A DNA stretch of 64,000 nucleotides. Origin: a virus. The stretch is taken from positions 1 through 64,000 of the IMG/VR virus record IMGVR_UViG_3300035698_018668; one strand, written 5' to 3'. Each line of letters opens with the position of its first letter. The stretch's first letter is position 1. Below, one piece after another: positions 23,462 to 32,097 of this stretch. The translations under genes and the position numbers were made by a program. Under the pieces are notes generated by a model, which worked only from the letters and a program-made list of their open reading frames with translations, was not told the DNA's origin and did no database searches.

Positions 23462-24925
23462 ATGGCGCATCGTCTATTTAAAGAAGTAAATGCAAACGGA
23501 TACGTAACCTCCCCAACTTTGGGTAATTTACTAACCGCAAGTACTGTATCAGTTGAGATAGATAATTTTACTTGGCCCGATGCCCAGTCGGGTTATATTT
23601 TTTCACAAGCCTCGGGTGTCAGTCAGCAAAGAGAACTAGGTCTTTATTTTTCAGGCAACGGATCTTTGGATTTGTATTTTGGCGGTAGTGATACAACGGT
23701 ACTTAGCTCGGCATACGTATCTCAAATTAAAGGGTTCCTAACAGATGTAGACGTTAAGTTTGAGATAGATATAACTAACTCTATCGTTCGGCTAACAATC
23801 GATAACGGTAATCCTTTAGCGGGCCCGTTTAATAAGGGAACAGCCAGAACAGAGGGTGTTCTTTTTAGATTTCAAGCGAGAGCATCAGACGACAACTCAG
23901 GCTCAACAGGAGGGAGTTATACAGCACCAATTGGCACCAAGATGGGCAACTCCAGAGTTTATATTGACGGTGTTTTAACAAGGAATTACGTTTCAGATGG
24001 CACTGGATCAACTTGGGAAGAAACCGTTGATTCAGGAGCTAGTGACGGCACTATACACTCGTTCCCAACCGACGGCAGCCAGTGGGAAGCCTATGGAATA
24101 GTTGCGACAAACACAGCACCCGTAGCAAATGCAGGTGCTGACCAGACCGATATTGAAGCAGGGGCAACAGTTACACTGGATGGCACATCATCTACCGATG
24201 CTGACTCAGATGCGATCACATATCTATGGACAGCACCGAGCGGGATAACTTTATCAAGCACTACATCTTCACAGCCTACGTTTACCGCACCGTCAACTAA
24301 CGCAGCTCAAAATCTTTCATTTGACTTAGTTGTAAATGATGGCACAGATAACAGTTCATCCGATACTGTTATTATTAGTGTATTAGCAGAAGCGTCACAA
24401 GGCACAGTCACGGGTGCTTATTTCTTACGTAATGAATTTAATTCAAACCAGTTAGTAAGAATAGATCCCGAAATAATTCTCGTAGGTAATTATCGAATCG
24501 AATACGACTTTGTTATTTATCAAGAAAGTAATGACCAAAAATTAATGGACTCATTAACCTCAGTTGATCGACTAGATGTTAACGTGAAGTCCAACGGTAA
24601 TTTAGATTCTAGAAATTATCTTGAATTTGAATTAGATGGAGTGCTAATAACTAATTTATCGTCTTATTATGGGACAAGAATAACACTCAATATTCAAAGA
24701 ACTGCAAATCAAACAGACACATCTAATGTTCGAGTAGGTACACTATTTGGGCGATATAATAACGAATATAACGCAAGTGTAGATTTTTACGGTATGAAAG
24801 TGTTTGATTCAAATAACACTTTAATCGCTCATTTAAAACCACCTACTGATGGGACTGGGGTAATATTACCTGATTCAGTCGGAACTTATGATGGTGACCT
24901 TGGCGGCTACCCTTCACCTCCTTGA
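23462..24925 (+). CDS. adhesin/fibre protein with PKD-like domain (upstream part of split frame)
   Basis: A 487-aa protein. Residues about 1-200 are a beta-sandwich resembling LamG/concanavalin-like modules, about 218-315 a PKD/cadherin-like Ig domain (PVANAGADQTDIEAGATVTL, then SFDLVVNDGTDNSSSDTV), then another LamG-like module. It ends at TGA 24923-24925 in exactly the frame of the next long coding stretch, which lacks a start signal. The stop context reads PSPP-TGA-VYYEEAG; a Trp codon would restore one ~1041-aa gene. Probably a virion adhesin. Confidence 0.7.
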   Translation: MAHRLFKEVNANGYVTSPTLGNLLTASTVSVEIDNFTWPDAQSGYIFSQASGVSQQRELGLYFSGNGSLDLYFGGSDTTVLSSAYVSQIKGFLTDVDVKFEIDITNSIVRLTIDNGNPLAGPFNKGTARTEGVLFRFQARASDDNSGSTGGSYTAPIGTKMGNSRVYIDGVLTRNYVSDGTGSTWEETVDSGASDGTIHSFPTDGSQWEAYGIVATNTAPVANAGADQTDIEAGATVTLDGTSSTDADSDAITYLWTAPSGITLSSTTSSQPTFTAPSTNAAQNLSFDLVVNDGTDNSSSDTVIISVLAEASQGTVTGAYFLRNEFNSNQLVRIDPEIILVGNYRIEYDFVIYQESNDQKLMDSLTSVDRLDVNVKSNGNLDSRNYLEFELDGVLITNLSSYYGTRITLNIQRTANQTDTSNVRVGTLFGRYNNEYNASVDFYGMKVFDSNNTLIAHLKPPTDGTGVILPDSVGTYDGDLGGYPSPP

Positions 24926-26587
24926 GTTTATTACGAAGAGGCCGGTGCTCCAGGGGTAACCCTTGATTTCACACCTATAGTTTTGCAGAGTAGTACCTCG
25001 GTTGAGAGCTTAGCTGTGTCGATGGACCTAGCAGTTACGTCAAACCCAACGCAAATTGTAACGGGCGTCCCAAGTCTAGCGGCCTCTTCGATTCTTACTT
25101 TTGATCCCCTTATAACCCAAACCCAAACTGAGGTCGAAACCCTGGGGATGGGGCAGCTAATTAGTTTAGATTCAATCCAGACGCAAATCTCAGTGGATAT
25201 TTCTAGCTTGAACGCCACCTTGTTGCTCGCATTTAACTCAAGCCCAACCCAAACCCAAACCGATGTCTCCAGCTTGGACGTCTCAATGATCCTTAACCTT
25301 GAGGCTAACAGCACCCAAACGGTGACTGAAGTTCCGAGCTTTAACGTCTCGATGCTTCTCCACCTTGTATCTAGCCCGACACAAACTATAACGGCGGTTC
25401 CTAATGCGGACATAACTCAGGTGCTAGGCCTGAGCTCAATCCAAACTCAGACGATAACAGATGTCCCGCTTTTAGATTTTTCCCAAGTAACCCTACTGCA
25501 ATCGGTGAGCACTGAAACAGTTTACCAAGTGCAAAGCCTAGCTCTTACCTCCCTCGCTAGTTTAGTGGGGGTACTAACCGAAAGCATTACTACGGTTGAG
25601 TCTTTGGATGCCACGGGCATAGTTTCCCTAACATCGGTTCAAACACAACAGCGAACCCAAGTAGAACCGATTCAAGTGGGCTATCAGCAAGCCTTGGAGG
25701 CGGTTCAGTCTCAGATTATTACCCAAGCTCAAACCTTGGACCTTATTAATGCTATCGCTTTTACCGCAAGCCCCACACAAACGATTGTCCAGAGTATCAG
25801 TTTAAGTTTGACTGCGGAGCTAAACCCTCTAGTCATTGCGGCGCAGGTTGTGACCTCGTTTGCTATGGTTAACGTCGCTCAAATACTGGCGCTTAACTCA
25901 GTGGCCACTCAGCAAATAACGCACGTAGAGGAGCTAAACTTAGCTTCTTTGGGGGGTTTGGTTGCCCAAATTCTTGAGATTGACACTACGGTTGTTGAGG
26001 CGGGTATTACCCAAACATTATCCTTATTTGCAGTGCAGACTCAGCAGGATGTTACCGTACCTATAGTGCAAACATCAGGGCTTCAAAGCTTAGCGGTGGC
26101 AACGGTTGAGGTGAATACCAAGACCGATTTGTTAACGCTATTAGACAATCTTAGCCTTATTGCAGTTGTTACCCAGCATGACACAACTGTAACTGGGTTG
26201 ACACTCGGCCAAACTTTATCAACTATGTCGGCTGAAACACAAACGGTTACTGAAGTTGAGCAAGTAGACCTTAACCTATTATTAAACTTTTTTAGTGGAA
26301 GCACTGAACAAGTAACGGAGGTTTCGGATTTAAACTTAGTACTCCAAGGGGGGTTAGATATTCCCCAGGTTGAGATAACTACAGATGTTATTTCAACGAT
26401 GTTGACTACCTTGCTCACCTTTAATAGTGTGCAAACGCAGCAATTAACCGAGGTGGAGATTCTGAATGTTATCTCTACTAATTTAGGGATAGATATTGGG
26501 AATATTATACCCCTGTCCCGAGCGACGATTTTTAATCTAACTCCAACAACTGAAACTTTCTTATTGACGATGAGGTTAACCGAATGA
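24926..26587 (+). CDS. repeat-rich C-terminal region in frame after TGA (readthrough product or broken adhesin)
   Basis: Open in the same frame as 23462-24925 from the base after its TGA, about 553 residues. It is built from roughly twenty ~23-residue repeats with the pattern S-x-x-TQT-x-T-x-V-x-x-L-x-V...L, probably a beta-solenoid or fibrous stalk. The first possible starts (TTG 24983, ATG 25021) have no Shine-Dalgarno sequence. I therefore favour TGA readthrough or a recent nonsense mutation over an independent gene. The intact, unmutated repeats argue against long-standing loss. It overlaps the next start by ATGA. Confidence 0.65.
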   Translation, partial: VYYEEAGAPGVTLDFTPIVLQSSTSVESLAVSMDLAVTSNPTQIVTGVPSLAASSILTFDPLITQTQTEVETLGMGQLISLDSIQTQISVDISSLNATLLLAFNSSPTQTQTDVSSLDVSMILNLEANSTQTVTEVPSFNVSMLLHLVSSPTQTITAVPNADITQVLGLSSIQTQTITDVPLLDFSQVTLLQSVSTETVYQVQSLALTSLASLVGVLTESITTVESLDATGIVSLTSVQTQQRTQVEPIQVGYQQALEAVQSQIITQAQTLDLINAIAFTASPTQTIVQSISLSLTAELNPLVIAAQVVTSFAMVNVAQILALNSVATQQITHVEELNLASLGGLVAQILEIDTTVVEAGITQTLSLFAVQTQQDVTVPIVQTSGLQSLAVATVEVNTKTDLLTLLDNLSLIAVVTQHDTTVTGLTLGQTLSTMSAETQTVTEVEQVDLNLLLNFFSGSTEQVTEVSDLNLVLQGGLDIPQVEITTDVISTMLTTLLTFNSVQTQQLTEVEILNVISTNLGIDIGNIIPLSRATIFNLTPTTETFLLTMRLTE

Positions 26588-26979
26588 ACTATAGCTCTTT
26601 CCAATACAAACAGGCTCCTAAAGCCGTCCTTGAAGCGTGTGATGAAATCGGGATTGTAAAGAACCCGCTTACCACAGATACCAACGCGGAGTTTACTGCT
26701 AAGGTTATCTGCACTACATCTATGTCTGCGGCTGATGTAGCAACGACCCTTGAGGCTGACCGTCGTGCTCGCTTTTCTGTGAATGGTAAAAGTGGTATTG
26801 ACCCAAGCGGTGCCGCGGTTGCCGCCACGGATGACATCTGTTTATTCTTTAGAAACACAACCGCAAGTCGCGTTGAGTTTGTCCAAGATATTACGGATAA
26901 AGACATTGCCAATGATGATGGGGATTTGTTAAATATCCCAGCGTCGATTCATTATGGAAATGACCCAACGCCAATTTAA
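26584..26979 (+). CDS. hypothetical late protein
   Basis: A 131-aa protein coupled by ATGA overlap to the repeat protein, with GAGGT upstream. No transmembrane segment or motif recognised. Probably a small structural or adhesin-associated protein because of its operon position. Confidence 0.5.
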   Translation: MNYSSFQYKQAPKAVLEACDEIGIVKNPLTTDTNAEFTAKVICTTSMSAADVATTLEADRRARFSVNGKSGIDPSGAAVAATDDICLFFRNTTASRVEFVQDITDKDIANDDGDLLNIPASIHYGNDPTPI

Positions 26980-26987
26980 GGTTCCCC

Positions 26988-27338
26988 ATGAAACTAACTT
27001 TGCCTGTCTACCCGGGTTCTTTGGGGGTAACCTCTTTTTTGGTGGGGTCCTTTACCGAGGGTAACCCGGCTACAACCAAAGTGGTCCCTTTAGCCGTGCG
27101 CGGGTTTAACCGTGTTGTGGCTGAGTTAGGGGTTTTAGTTTTAGATTCTTCAATTTCCCCCCAAGATATCTGGTTAGATTATGCGACCCAAGAAGTGCAT
27201 ATTCGTTTGGGTGCTTTAGGTCTAACTGTTGGGGACCGGGGGCTCTTAACCATTCGAATGTACCAGTATGGAGAGGCAACCCCTTTTATTCTCTGTGGCC
27301 CTTTTGAGTTTATGCAACTTACGTTAGTAACCCTTTAA
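26988..27338 (+). CDS. hypothetical late protein
   Basis: A 116-aa beta-rich protein with AAGG 7 bases before ATG, ending just before the endolysin region. I see no family match; hydrophobic content is strand-like, not membrane-like. Confidence 0.5.
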   Translation: MKLTLPVYPGSLGVTSFLVGSFTEGNPATTKVVPLAVRGFNRVVAELGVLVLDSSISPQDIWLDYATQEVHIRLGALGLTVGDRGLLTIRMYQYGEATPFILCGPFEFMQLTLVTL

Positions 27339-27373
27339 AAATTTAGCTTGATGATGTTTAGGAGAGACCTGGA

Positions 27374-27925
27374 ATGCCCACTTTTGTAAAACTATTTATC
27401 GACAACGTACTTGAGAAAGAAAAAGGGTATGTTGACCACGAGGATGACTCCGGGGGAGCCACAAACCACGGCATAATCGAAAGGGTTGCCCGAGAACATG
27501 GGTACACTGGGATGATGGAGGCTTTAAGTATTGAACAGGCCCGAGAAATTTATTACACCATCTATTTTAAGAAGCCGAAGCTGGATTTTCTTGCCGAGAT
27601 ATCGCAACCGATAGCAGAAGAAGTCTTTGATGCCGGCGTTAATATTGGGACCGCCAGAGCAATAATGTTCCTGCAACAGGCCCTGTCTGTGTTCAATAAA
27701 AGGGAGACTTTTTATAAGGACCTAGTTATTGACGGAAATCTAGGGCCTATGAGCTTAACCTCGTTAAGAATATTCCTTAGAGAACGTTCGGTGCATGGCG
27801 AGGAGGTTTTGCTAAAAGCCCTAAATTGTTACCAAGGCGAGTACTATCTAAGTCTCGCGCAGAAGTATGAGAAGAACGAGAGCTTCGTTTTCGGGTGGAT
27901 CAGAACTCGAGTAGCGCTTACTTAA
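27374..27925 (+). CDS. endolysin, GH108-type muramidase
   Basis: A 183-aa protein with AGGAG before ATG. The N-terminus has the glycoside hydrolase 108 signature: catalytic Glu16 in the EKGYV motif, followed by DDSGGATNHGI. A peptidoglycan-binding-like segment follows (VFDAGVNIGTARAIMFLQQAL, VIDGNLGPMSLTSL). There is no signal peptide, so export should need the adjacent holin. It cleaves the beta-1,4 bond of the glycan strand at lysis. Confidence 0.92.
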   Translation: MPTFVKLFIDNVLEKEKGYVDHEDDSGGATNHGIIERVAREHGYTGMMEALSIEQAREIYYTIYFKKPKLDFLAEISQPIAEEVFDAGVNIGTARAIMFLQQALSVFNKRETFYKDLVIDGNLGPMSLTSLRIFLRERSVHGEEVLLKALNCYQGEYYLSLAQKYEKNESFVFGWIRTRVALT

Positions 27926-27943
27926 CTATAGAGGAAATTGATG

Positions 27944-28522
27944 ATGAGCGATTGGAAAAAAGTATTAGCCGCAACTGCCCCAGACCTTGCTCGGTTTATC
28001 GGCGGCCCTCTAGGGGGGGTTGCAACCCAGTTTCTAGTAGATCAATTTTTACCTGAAGAAGCCGCTGCCGCCGTGCGGGATTCAACCAATCCCTTAACTT
28101 CGGAGAAAGCCTTATCTGGGGCCTTGGCCACTGCCAGCCCAGAAACCTTAGTGAAGTTAAAAGAGGTGGCGGCTGATTTTAAGGTTAAAATGAAGGACCT
28201 TGAGATTAAAGAGAGCGCACTCTATATCGAGGATACTAAGGATGCCCGCACCCTCGCTAAACAAACTTCAATGGCTCCGCAGTTGTCGATAACCGCATTA
28301 TTTATTTTAGGGTACTTTGGGATTGTCTCTGGGGTTATTTTTACCGAGCTTACTTTAAGCAATGAAGTTATTTTATTACTGGGCGTTATGACCTCCGCCA
28401 TCCCACAAATACTAAGTTTTTGGTTTGGTACTAGTAAGGGCTCCCAAGATAAAAATAATTTCCAAGGAGTTCAAAATGAATTGGCTCAATATAAAGGCAC
28501 AAAAATTAAAGAATTGGGGTAG
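27944..28522 (+). CDS. holin, three-TM family (GTA_holin_3TM-like)
   Basis: A 192-aa protein directly after the endolysin. It has an N-terminal amphipathic part (LARFIGGPLGGVATQFLVDQ), a charged helical middle and C-terminal hydrophobic helices at about 115-165 (ITALFILGYFGIVSGVIF and VILLLGVMTSAIPQILSFWFG), the arrangement of the 3-TM holin family. GAGGAAATTGATG precedes two adjacent ATGs; I take the second, by analogy with the leader in other genes. It forms the membrane lesion that releases the endolysin. Confidence 0.8.
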   Translation: MSDWKKVLAATAPDLARFIGGPLGGVATQFLVDQFLPEEAAAAVRDSTNPLTSEKALSGALATASPETLVKLKEVAADFKVKMKDLEIKESALYIEDTKDARTLAKQTSMAPQLSITALFILGYFGIVSGVIFTELTLSNEVILLLGVMTSAIPQILSFWFGTSKGSQDKNNFQGVQNELAQYKGTKIKELG

Positions 28523-28595
28523 TTTAGGGCGGTTTTTAAGGAACCCTATGTTCCTAGATACACGCCAAAATCCGCTTGGTTGAGCTATCCATCGC

Positions 28596-28657
28596 CTGAC
28601 TTGAAATCAGACGAAGAGTCAAATCTTCCAGAGGTTCGAATCCTCTACTCTCCGCCA
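28596..28657 (+). tRNA. 3' part of tRNA-Ser(UGA): predicted attP core
   Basis: An anticodon stem-loop with CTTGAAA loop (anticodon TGA), a long class II variable arm (GAAGA/TCTTC), a perfect T arm (AGAGG-TTCGAAT-CCTCT), the acceptor strand ACTCTCC, discriminator G and encoded CCA. The expected 5' strand GGAGAGT is absent: the 26 bases before the anticodon stem do not form an acceptor or a good D arm. A 3' tRNA piece beside an integrase gene is the normal look of attP; integration would rebuild the host tRNA-Ser. Confidence 0.8.
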
Positions 28658-28663
28658 TTTTAG

Positions 28664-28690
28664 AAGGCCTGTAGCGATACAGGCCTTTTT
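28664..28690 (+). terminator. strong terminator closing the late operon
   Basis: AAGGCCTGTA pairs with TACAGGCCTT around a GCGA loop, followed by T. It lies directly after the tRNA piece, so it may have come with the host tRNA. It separates the converging late and integrase transcripts. Confidence 0.85.
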
Positions 28691-28705
28691 CGTTTCTGAA
28701 GGCTT

Positions 28706-28738
28706 AGGAACATTTTAGGAACATTCTCAAGGAACATT
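28706..28738. repeat. three direct repeats AGGAACATT, candidate integrase arm sites
   Basis: AGGAACATT occurs at 28706, 28717 and 28730, spaced 11 and 13 bases, between the attP core and the integrase stop codon. Short direct repeats flanking the core are typical of integrase arm-binding sites. Confidence 0.55.
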
Positions 28739-29775
28739 TATTTAGGTAGGGGCGCCAAATCCCCAAAAGTGGCGGGAACCTGCTGTAATTTTCGGTCGTA
28801 ATCCATCGTTTGACGAACATTTGTGTGTCCAGCAATCAATTTTTTCTCTTCTAAGCTGCCTTCTTGGTCAGAAATACTTTTTGCTTTTAAATCGTGAAAG
28901 TGTATATCCATTTGTGATACTGAATCAAAGTTACATTCATTTACTGAATGTTCTTTAGCTTGCTCAAATTGACGTTGAATTCCTCGCACTTGGTAATTTG
29001 ATCCATTTACTTTATGAATAAGAAAAATAGACACTCTATTCTCCTTAATGGGGAGTTTTAGAGCTTGGTTTACGGCTTGCTGCAATCGAGGGCTCCATTG
29101 TTTTAGCTGAGCCTTACCTGTTTTGGATTGGACTATCGTGATGCCCTCAGGAGAAAGCTGAGAACGTTTAAGGTTAATTACATCCGTAATACGAGCCATA
29201 CATAAATACGACAGCTCCATTGCAACCTGAAGCTGGGGCATCGCATGTTTATATATCGTGGCATACTCATGGTGGGTTACATATCGAGTTCGCTTCCGCT
29301 CCTTTAACTTCTTGATACCTTGGCTTGGGGTACCGGTGAGGTAACCTTGCTCCCTAGCATACCTTAGCACTGTCCCTATAAAAGAAACGTGCCTATTCCC
29401 TTGTACAACAGAATCTCGTTTCTTAACCAAGAGGTTTCTCCACTGAACTATGTGGTGCGTTTGAATTGCGTCTGGGCTCATCTTACCAAAGGCAAGCACG
29501 ACTTCAGACTTGTAGTAGCCATAATCTAATTGAGTTCGAGAGGAGAGGGCTTTGAACTCCTCGGTAGCACAGAATTCTTCAACGAGGGAACGAACATTGA
29601 ATGAACCCTCAAGCTCACTCAATATTCTGTCATAGGCTAGGAGAACGTCCCTACGAGAACCATCAGCAGGACATAGTTTATAACGTTTGCCGTTACGAAT
29701 TGGGCGGTATACAAAGTAGTTTCCGTTAATTGATACTTTCGGTGGCCACCAATCGACCGTTTTGTTAATTGTCAT
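28738..29775 (-). CDS. int: tyrosine site-specific integrase
   Basis: A 345-aa tyrosine recombinase. There is an arm-binding N-terminus, a SAM-like domain at about 60-155, and a catalytic domain with Arg195 (ARITDVINL), Lys218 (beta-hairpin), His294-x-x-Lys297 (HDLKAKS), His317 (GHTNV) and nucleophile Tyr326 (TMDYDRK). The second catalytic Arg (HxxR) is Lys here. It should integrate the phage at tRNA-Ser through the neighbouring attP. Its 3' end faces attP; it is the last gene of the leftward block, 15 bases after a DUF4224-like gene. Confidence 0.93.
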   Translation of the reverse strand: MTINKTVDWWPPKVSINGNYFVYRPIRNGKRYKLCPADGSRRDVLLAYDRILSELEGSFNVRSLVEEFCATEEFKALSSRTQLDYGYYKSEVVLAFGKMSPDAIQTHHIVQWRNLLVKKRDSVVQGNRHVSFIGTVLRYAREQGYLTGTPSQGIKKLKERKRTRYVTHHEYATIYKHAMPQLQVAMELSYLCMARITDVINLKRSQLSPEGITIVQSKTGKAQLKQWSPRLQQAVNQALKLPIKENRVSIFLIHKVNGSNYQVRGIQRQFEQAKEHSVNECNFDSVSQMDIHFHDLKAKSISDQEGSLEEKKLIAGHTNVRQTMDYDRKLQQVPATFGDLAPLPK

Positions 29776-29790
29776 CGTCTCTTCCGTTAA

Positions 29791-30024
29791 TTATAAATGT
29801 CCGAACGAGGGGTGACTCTCCTCCGTTCTTCTGGGCGCTGCGTTGGTGGCGGCGTTATTTTTATTTAAGCTCAGCCACGTCACTTTCAGCTTATTGTTTT
29901 TGGTTTCAAAGTACGGGATTCGGTTATTATCTAGTACTCGCTTTTGAACCTTTGGGTACTTAGCCCCGGTTAATTCAATCAGTTCATTCTCGGTTAAAAA
30001 CTTGCATTCGTTTGTATTTTCCAT
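29791..30024 (-). CDS. DUF4224-like small protein, probable integrase partner / excisionase
   Basis: A 77-aa protein with the compact winged-helix-like pattern FLTENELIELTGAKYPKVQ, then RVLDNNRIPYFETKNNKLKV of DUF4224 proteins, which usually sit beside integrases. The start is the ATG at the end of a leader copy (TAGGAATTGACGATG). Its tail is basic and low-complexity. A role in controlling excision direction is inferred from family context. Confidence 0.75.
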   Translation of the reverse strand: MENTNECKFLTENELIELTGAKYPKVQKRVLDNNRIPYFETKNNKLKVTWLSLNKNNAATNAAPRRTEESHPSFGHL

Positions 30025-30043
30025 CGTCAATTCCTAATTGTTA

Positions 30044-30057
30044 GGGGCATAAGCCCC
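30044..30057 (-). terminator. intergenic hairpin before DUF4224 leader
   Basis: On the minus strand GGGGC-TTAT-GCCCC follows the SbcC-like stop codon and directly precedes the leader of the next gene. The following bases lack a long U-run, so it may be an mRNA-end or processing hairpin rather than an efficient terminator. Confidence 0.45.
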
Positions 30058-30063
30058 CTTAAA

Positions 30064-32097
30064 CTATACTGCTATTACAGACTCTGCGTCCAACTCTTTA
30101 TGGCTGGCTTGAATCACTTGGCCGATTTGCGGGGTGATTCGGGTGATACAATCCCAAGTGTGCCTGGCTCGGTCATCGTCCATGGCCGAGTCTATCTCAT
30201 CGAGGAGCATCAAAGGCAGCACCTTATGCGTCAAGATTCTTCCTAGGGCAATCCTGAGCGTTAGGTTTGCCAAGTCCTTACCCGACCCGCTGAGCGTTCT
30301 TAACGGTTGGCCGTCGACGTTAACCTCAAAGTCAGATCCAATCTCAACGGCTTGGAACTCCCCTGCAGTCATCTCGGACATTAAGTGTGAAGCCACAATA
30401 TTCAAGCTCGGTACCAAATGGCTTTGCACTCGAGCTTTAACTTCTTTAATCGCAGCTCTAGCCTTATTGTACTGGTCAGCTTGGTCTCGCTTAACTTCAA
30501 GCTCTGCTTGTTTTTCATCGTACTTGACCTTGGCTTGTTCAAACGCCGCTAACTGCTCAGCGTAGCTCTTTGACGTCCAAATTTGATTCTGAACAGCAGT
30601 AATCGCCTTGTGAAGATTATGGCTGCTATTGTCATAGTCCGCCAAAATCTTATTAATTATCCCTTGGGCTTCATCATACTCGGTTTTTGCTTTCTCAAAC
30701 GCAGCCATGTTTACTTTATAACTATTCAAGTTAGTGTTGTATGCCAACAACTGAGCGTTATATTGCTTTTTAGTCTTATCGACACTGGCCCGCCAGTTTG
30801 AAAGCTGGTCAAGGTACAAGCTTTTCATTTGAGATTCCCGCTGCAGGAAGGCTTTCAAATTAGACTCATACAGGCTCACTTCATTCTGGTGATTGCGAAT
30901 GAGGTTAATCGTGTCACGCACCACGGCAATGTTGCATTCTTTATATTCAGCTTCAGTCTTTTCAAAATCGGCCGCAATCTTAACTTGAGCATCTGCGCTG
31001 TCCCACTCAGCCACGGTCATTTTGGGCGTAGCTTCACGGAAAGCTTTTTCTTTCTTTAAGCTCTCAATCTCAGCGTTAAGGTAAAAGTGGTGCCCACACT
31101 TCGGGCAATCTACTTCACTAGCATCCTGTAGCTCTTTGATTCTAGTCCAGTGGGTGAACTCGTCCCAGTGACGAGCCAGCTTATCCCGGTCGTCTTTGTA
31201 CGAGGCTAATATTTTAGGCACCGTAGTATCAATCTTAGCCTCTAGTTCGAGGTATCGATTCTCTAAAGGCAGTAGAGCGGATAACTTACCCTGCATGGCA
31301 ACATCTAAGCCACTAAGCTGCTGACTTGTCGAAGGTAAGCCGTTCGGGGCCTTAGGAGCGACAGGGCGAGCATCTGCCACTTTCATCTCAGTCGGCTCGT
31401 CGGGATACCCGGGCTCTATTGGGGCTGAAGGTTGGCTTGGCTCTGAGGGGTTTTTCTTACCCGCATAATCAGAATACGCATCTAGCAAGCCTTGCAATGC
31501 GGTTAAGCGGCCTTCGCACTTAGTTGGATCAAAGTCTAGCTTAGCTGGGCCATTAGGAACAACTAGTACGCTCTGGATGGCGTCTATTTCAGTTCTCAAG
31601 TTCTTGGCTTTTTGAGCCACTCGATTCGATAAGCTGTCCATCTGAGTAAGACCTGCAACGGAATCAATCATCTGCTTTCTTTCAGTTGGACGCATATCCG
31701 CAAGCGCTTGGATATCCCCTTGGGCACACCAGTGAGCAATACGAAATACATTGAAGTCGTAACCTAAGTTTCGAGTCACCCAATTATTTACTGGGCTGTT
31801 TCCTGAAGCAATCTGCTCACCTTTCAACGACACCGTGGCCCCGCTTTTAGTGCGGTCGATTTCGTAAGTGGTTTCTTTAATCCCCACCGTTAAATGGACC
31901 TTCATCTTTTTATAGTCCGAAGCCACACCGCGAAGGGCTTTATTCCCAAACAAGGAGAAGGCAATCATCTCAAAATTTAAGCTCTTACCTTGGCCGTTTT
32001 TACCTGTGATAAGCGTAGAGCCCCCCGTAAGGTTAAGGTCTTGGGCCATTTCACGCCCATTTGAAAACGTTAATTTATATTTTAATTTGCTAATCAT
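30064..32097 (-). CDS. SbcC/Rad50/gp46-like recombination ATPase
   Basis: A 677-aa SMC-like ATPase: Walker A GKNGQGKS (32-39), long coiled coil, zinc-hook CPKC near residue 331, returning coiled coil, ABC signature LSGSGKD near 600 and Walker B LMLLDEID near 630. Shorter than bacterial SbcC, closer to phage T4 gp46 and T5 D13. It works with the SbcD-like nuclease, whose gene it overlaps by ATGA, in DNA-end processing for recombination-dependent replication. Confidence 0.92.
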   Translation of the reverse strand: MISKLKYKLTFSNGREMAQDLNLTGGSTLITGKNGQGKSLNFEMIAFSLFGNKALRGVASDYKKMKVHLTVGIKETTYEIDRTKSGATVSLKGEQIASGNSPVNNWVTRNLGYDFNVFRIAHWCAQGDIQALADMRPTERKQMIDSVAGLTQMDSLSNRVAQKAKNLRTEIDAIQSVLVVPNGPAKLDFDPTKCEGRLTALQGLLDAYSDYAGKKNPSEPSQPSAPIEPGYPDEPTEMKVADARPVAPKAPNGLPSTSQQLSGLDVAMQGKLSALLPLENRYLELEAKIDTTVPKILASYKDDRDKLARHWDEFTHWTRIKELQDASEVDCPKCGHHFYLNAEIESLKKEKAFREATPKMTVAEWDSADAQVKIAADFEKTEAEYKECNIAVVRDTINLIRNHQNEVSLYESNLKAFLQRESQMKSLYLDQLSNWRASVDKTKKQYNAQLLAYNTNLNSYKVNMAAFEKAKTEYDEAQGIINKILADYDNSSHNLHKAITAVQNQIWTSKSYAEQLAAFEQAKVKYDEKQAELEVKRDQADQYNKARAAIKEVKARVQSHLVPSLNIVASHLMSEMTAGEFQAVEIGSDFEVNVDGQPLRTLSGSGKDLANLTLRIALGRILTHKVLPLMLLDEIDSAMDDDRARHTWDCITRITPQIGQVIQASHKELDAESVIAV

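Noticed and set aside
24931-25413. Antisense 160-aa frame over the repeat region
   Set aside because: Repetitive composition of the plus strand keeps the antisense frame open; no start signal.
23462-26587. Phage using TGA as a sense codon throughout
   Set aside because: Many well-defined genes in the window end in TGA with tight overlaps to the next start.
26083-26912. Antisense frames of 173 and 107 aa
   Set aside because: Shadow frames of the repeat protein and the next gene, without start signals.
28561-28657. Complete tRNA-Ser gene
   Set aside because: The 5' acceptor strand GGAGAGT and a normal D arm are absent.
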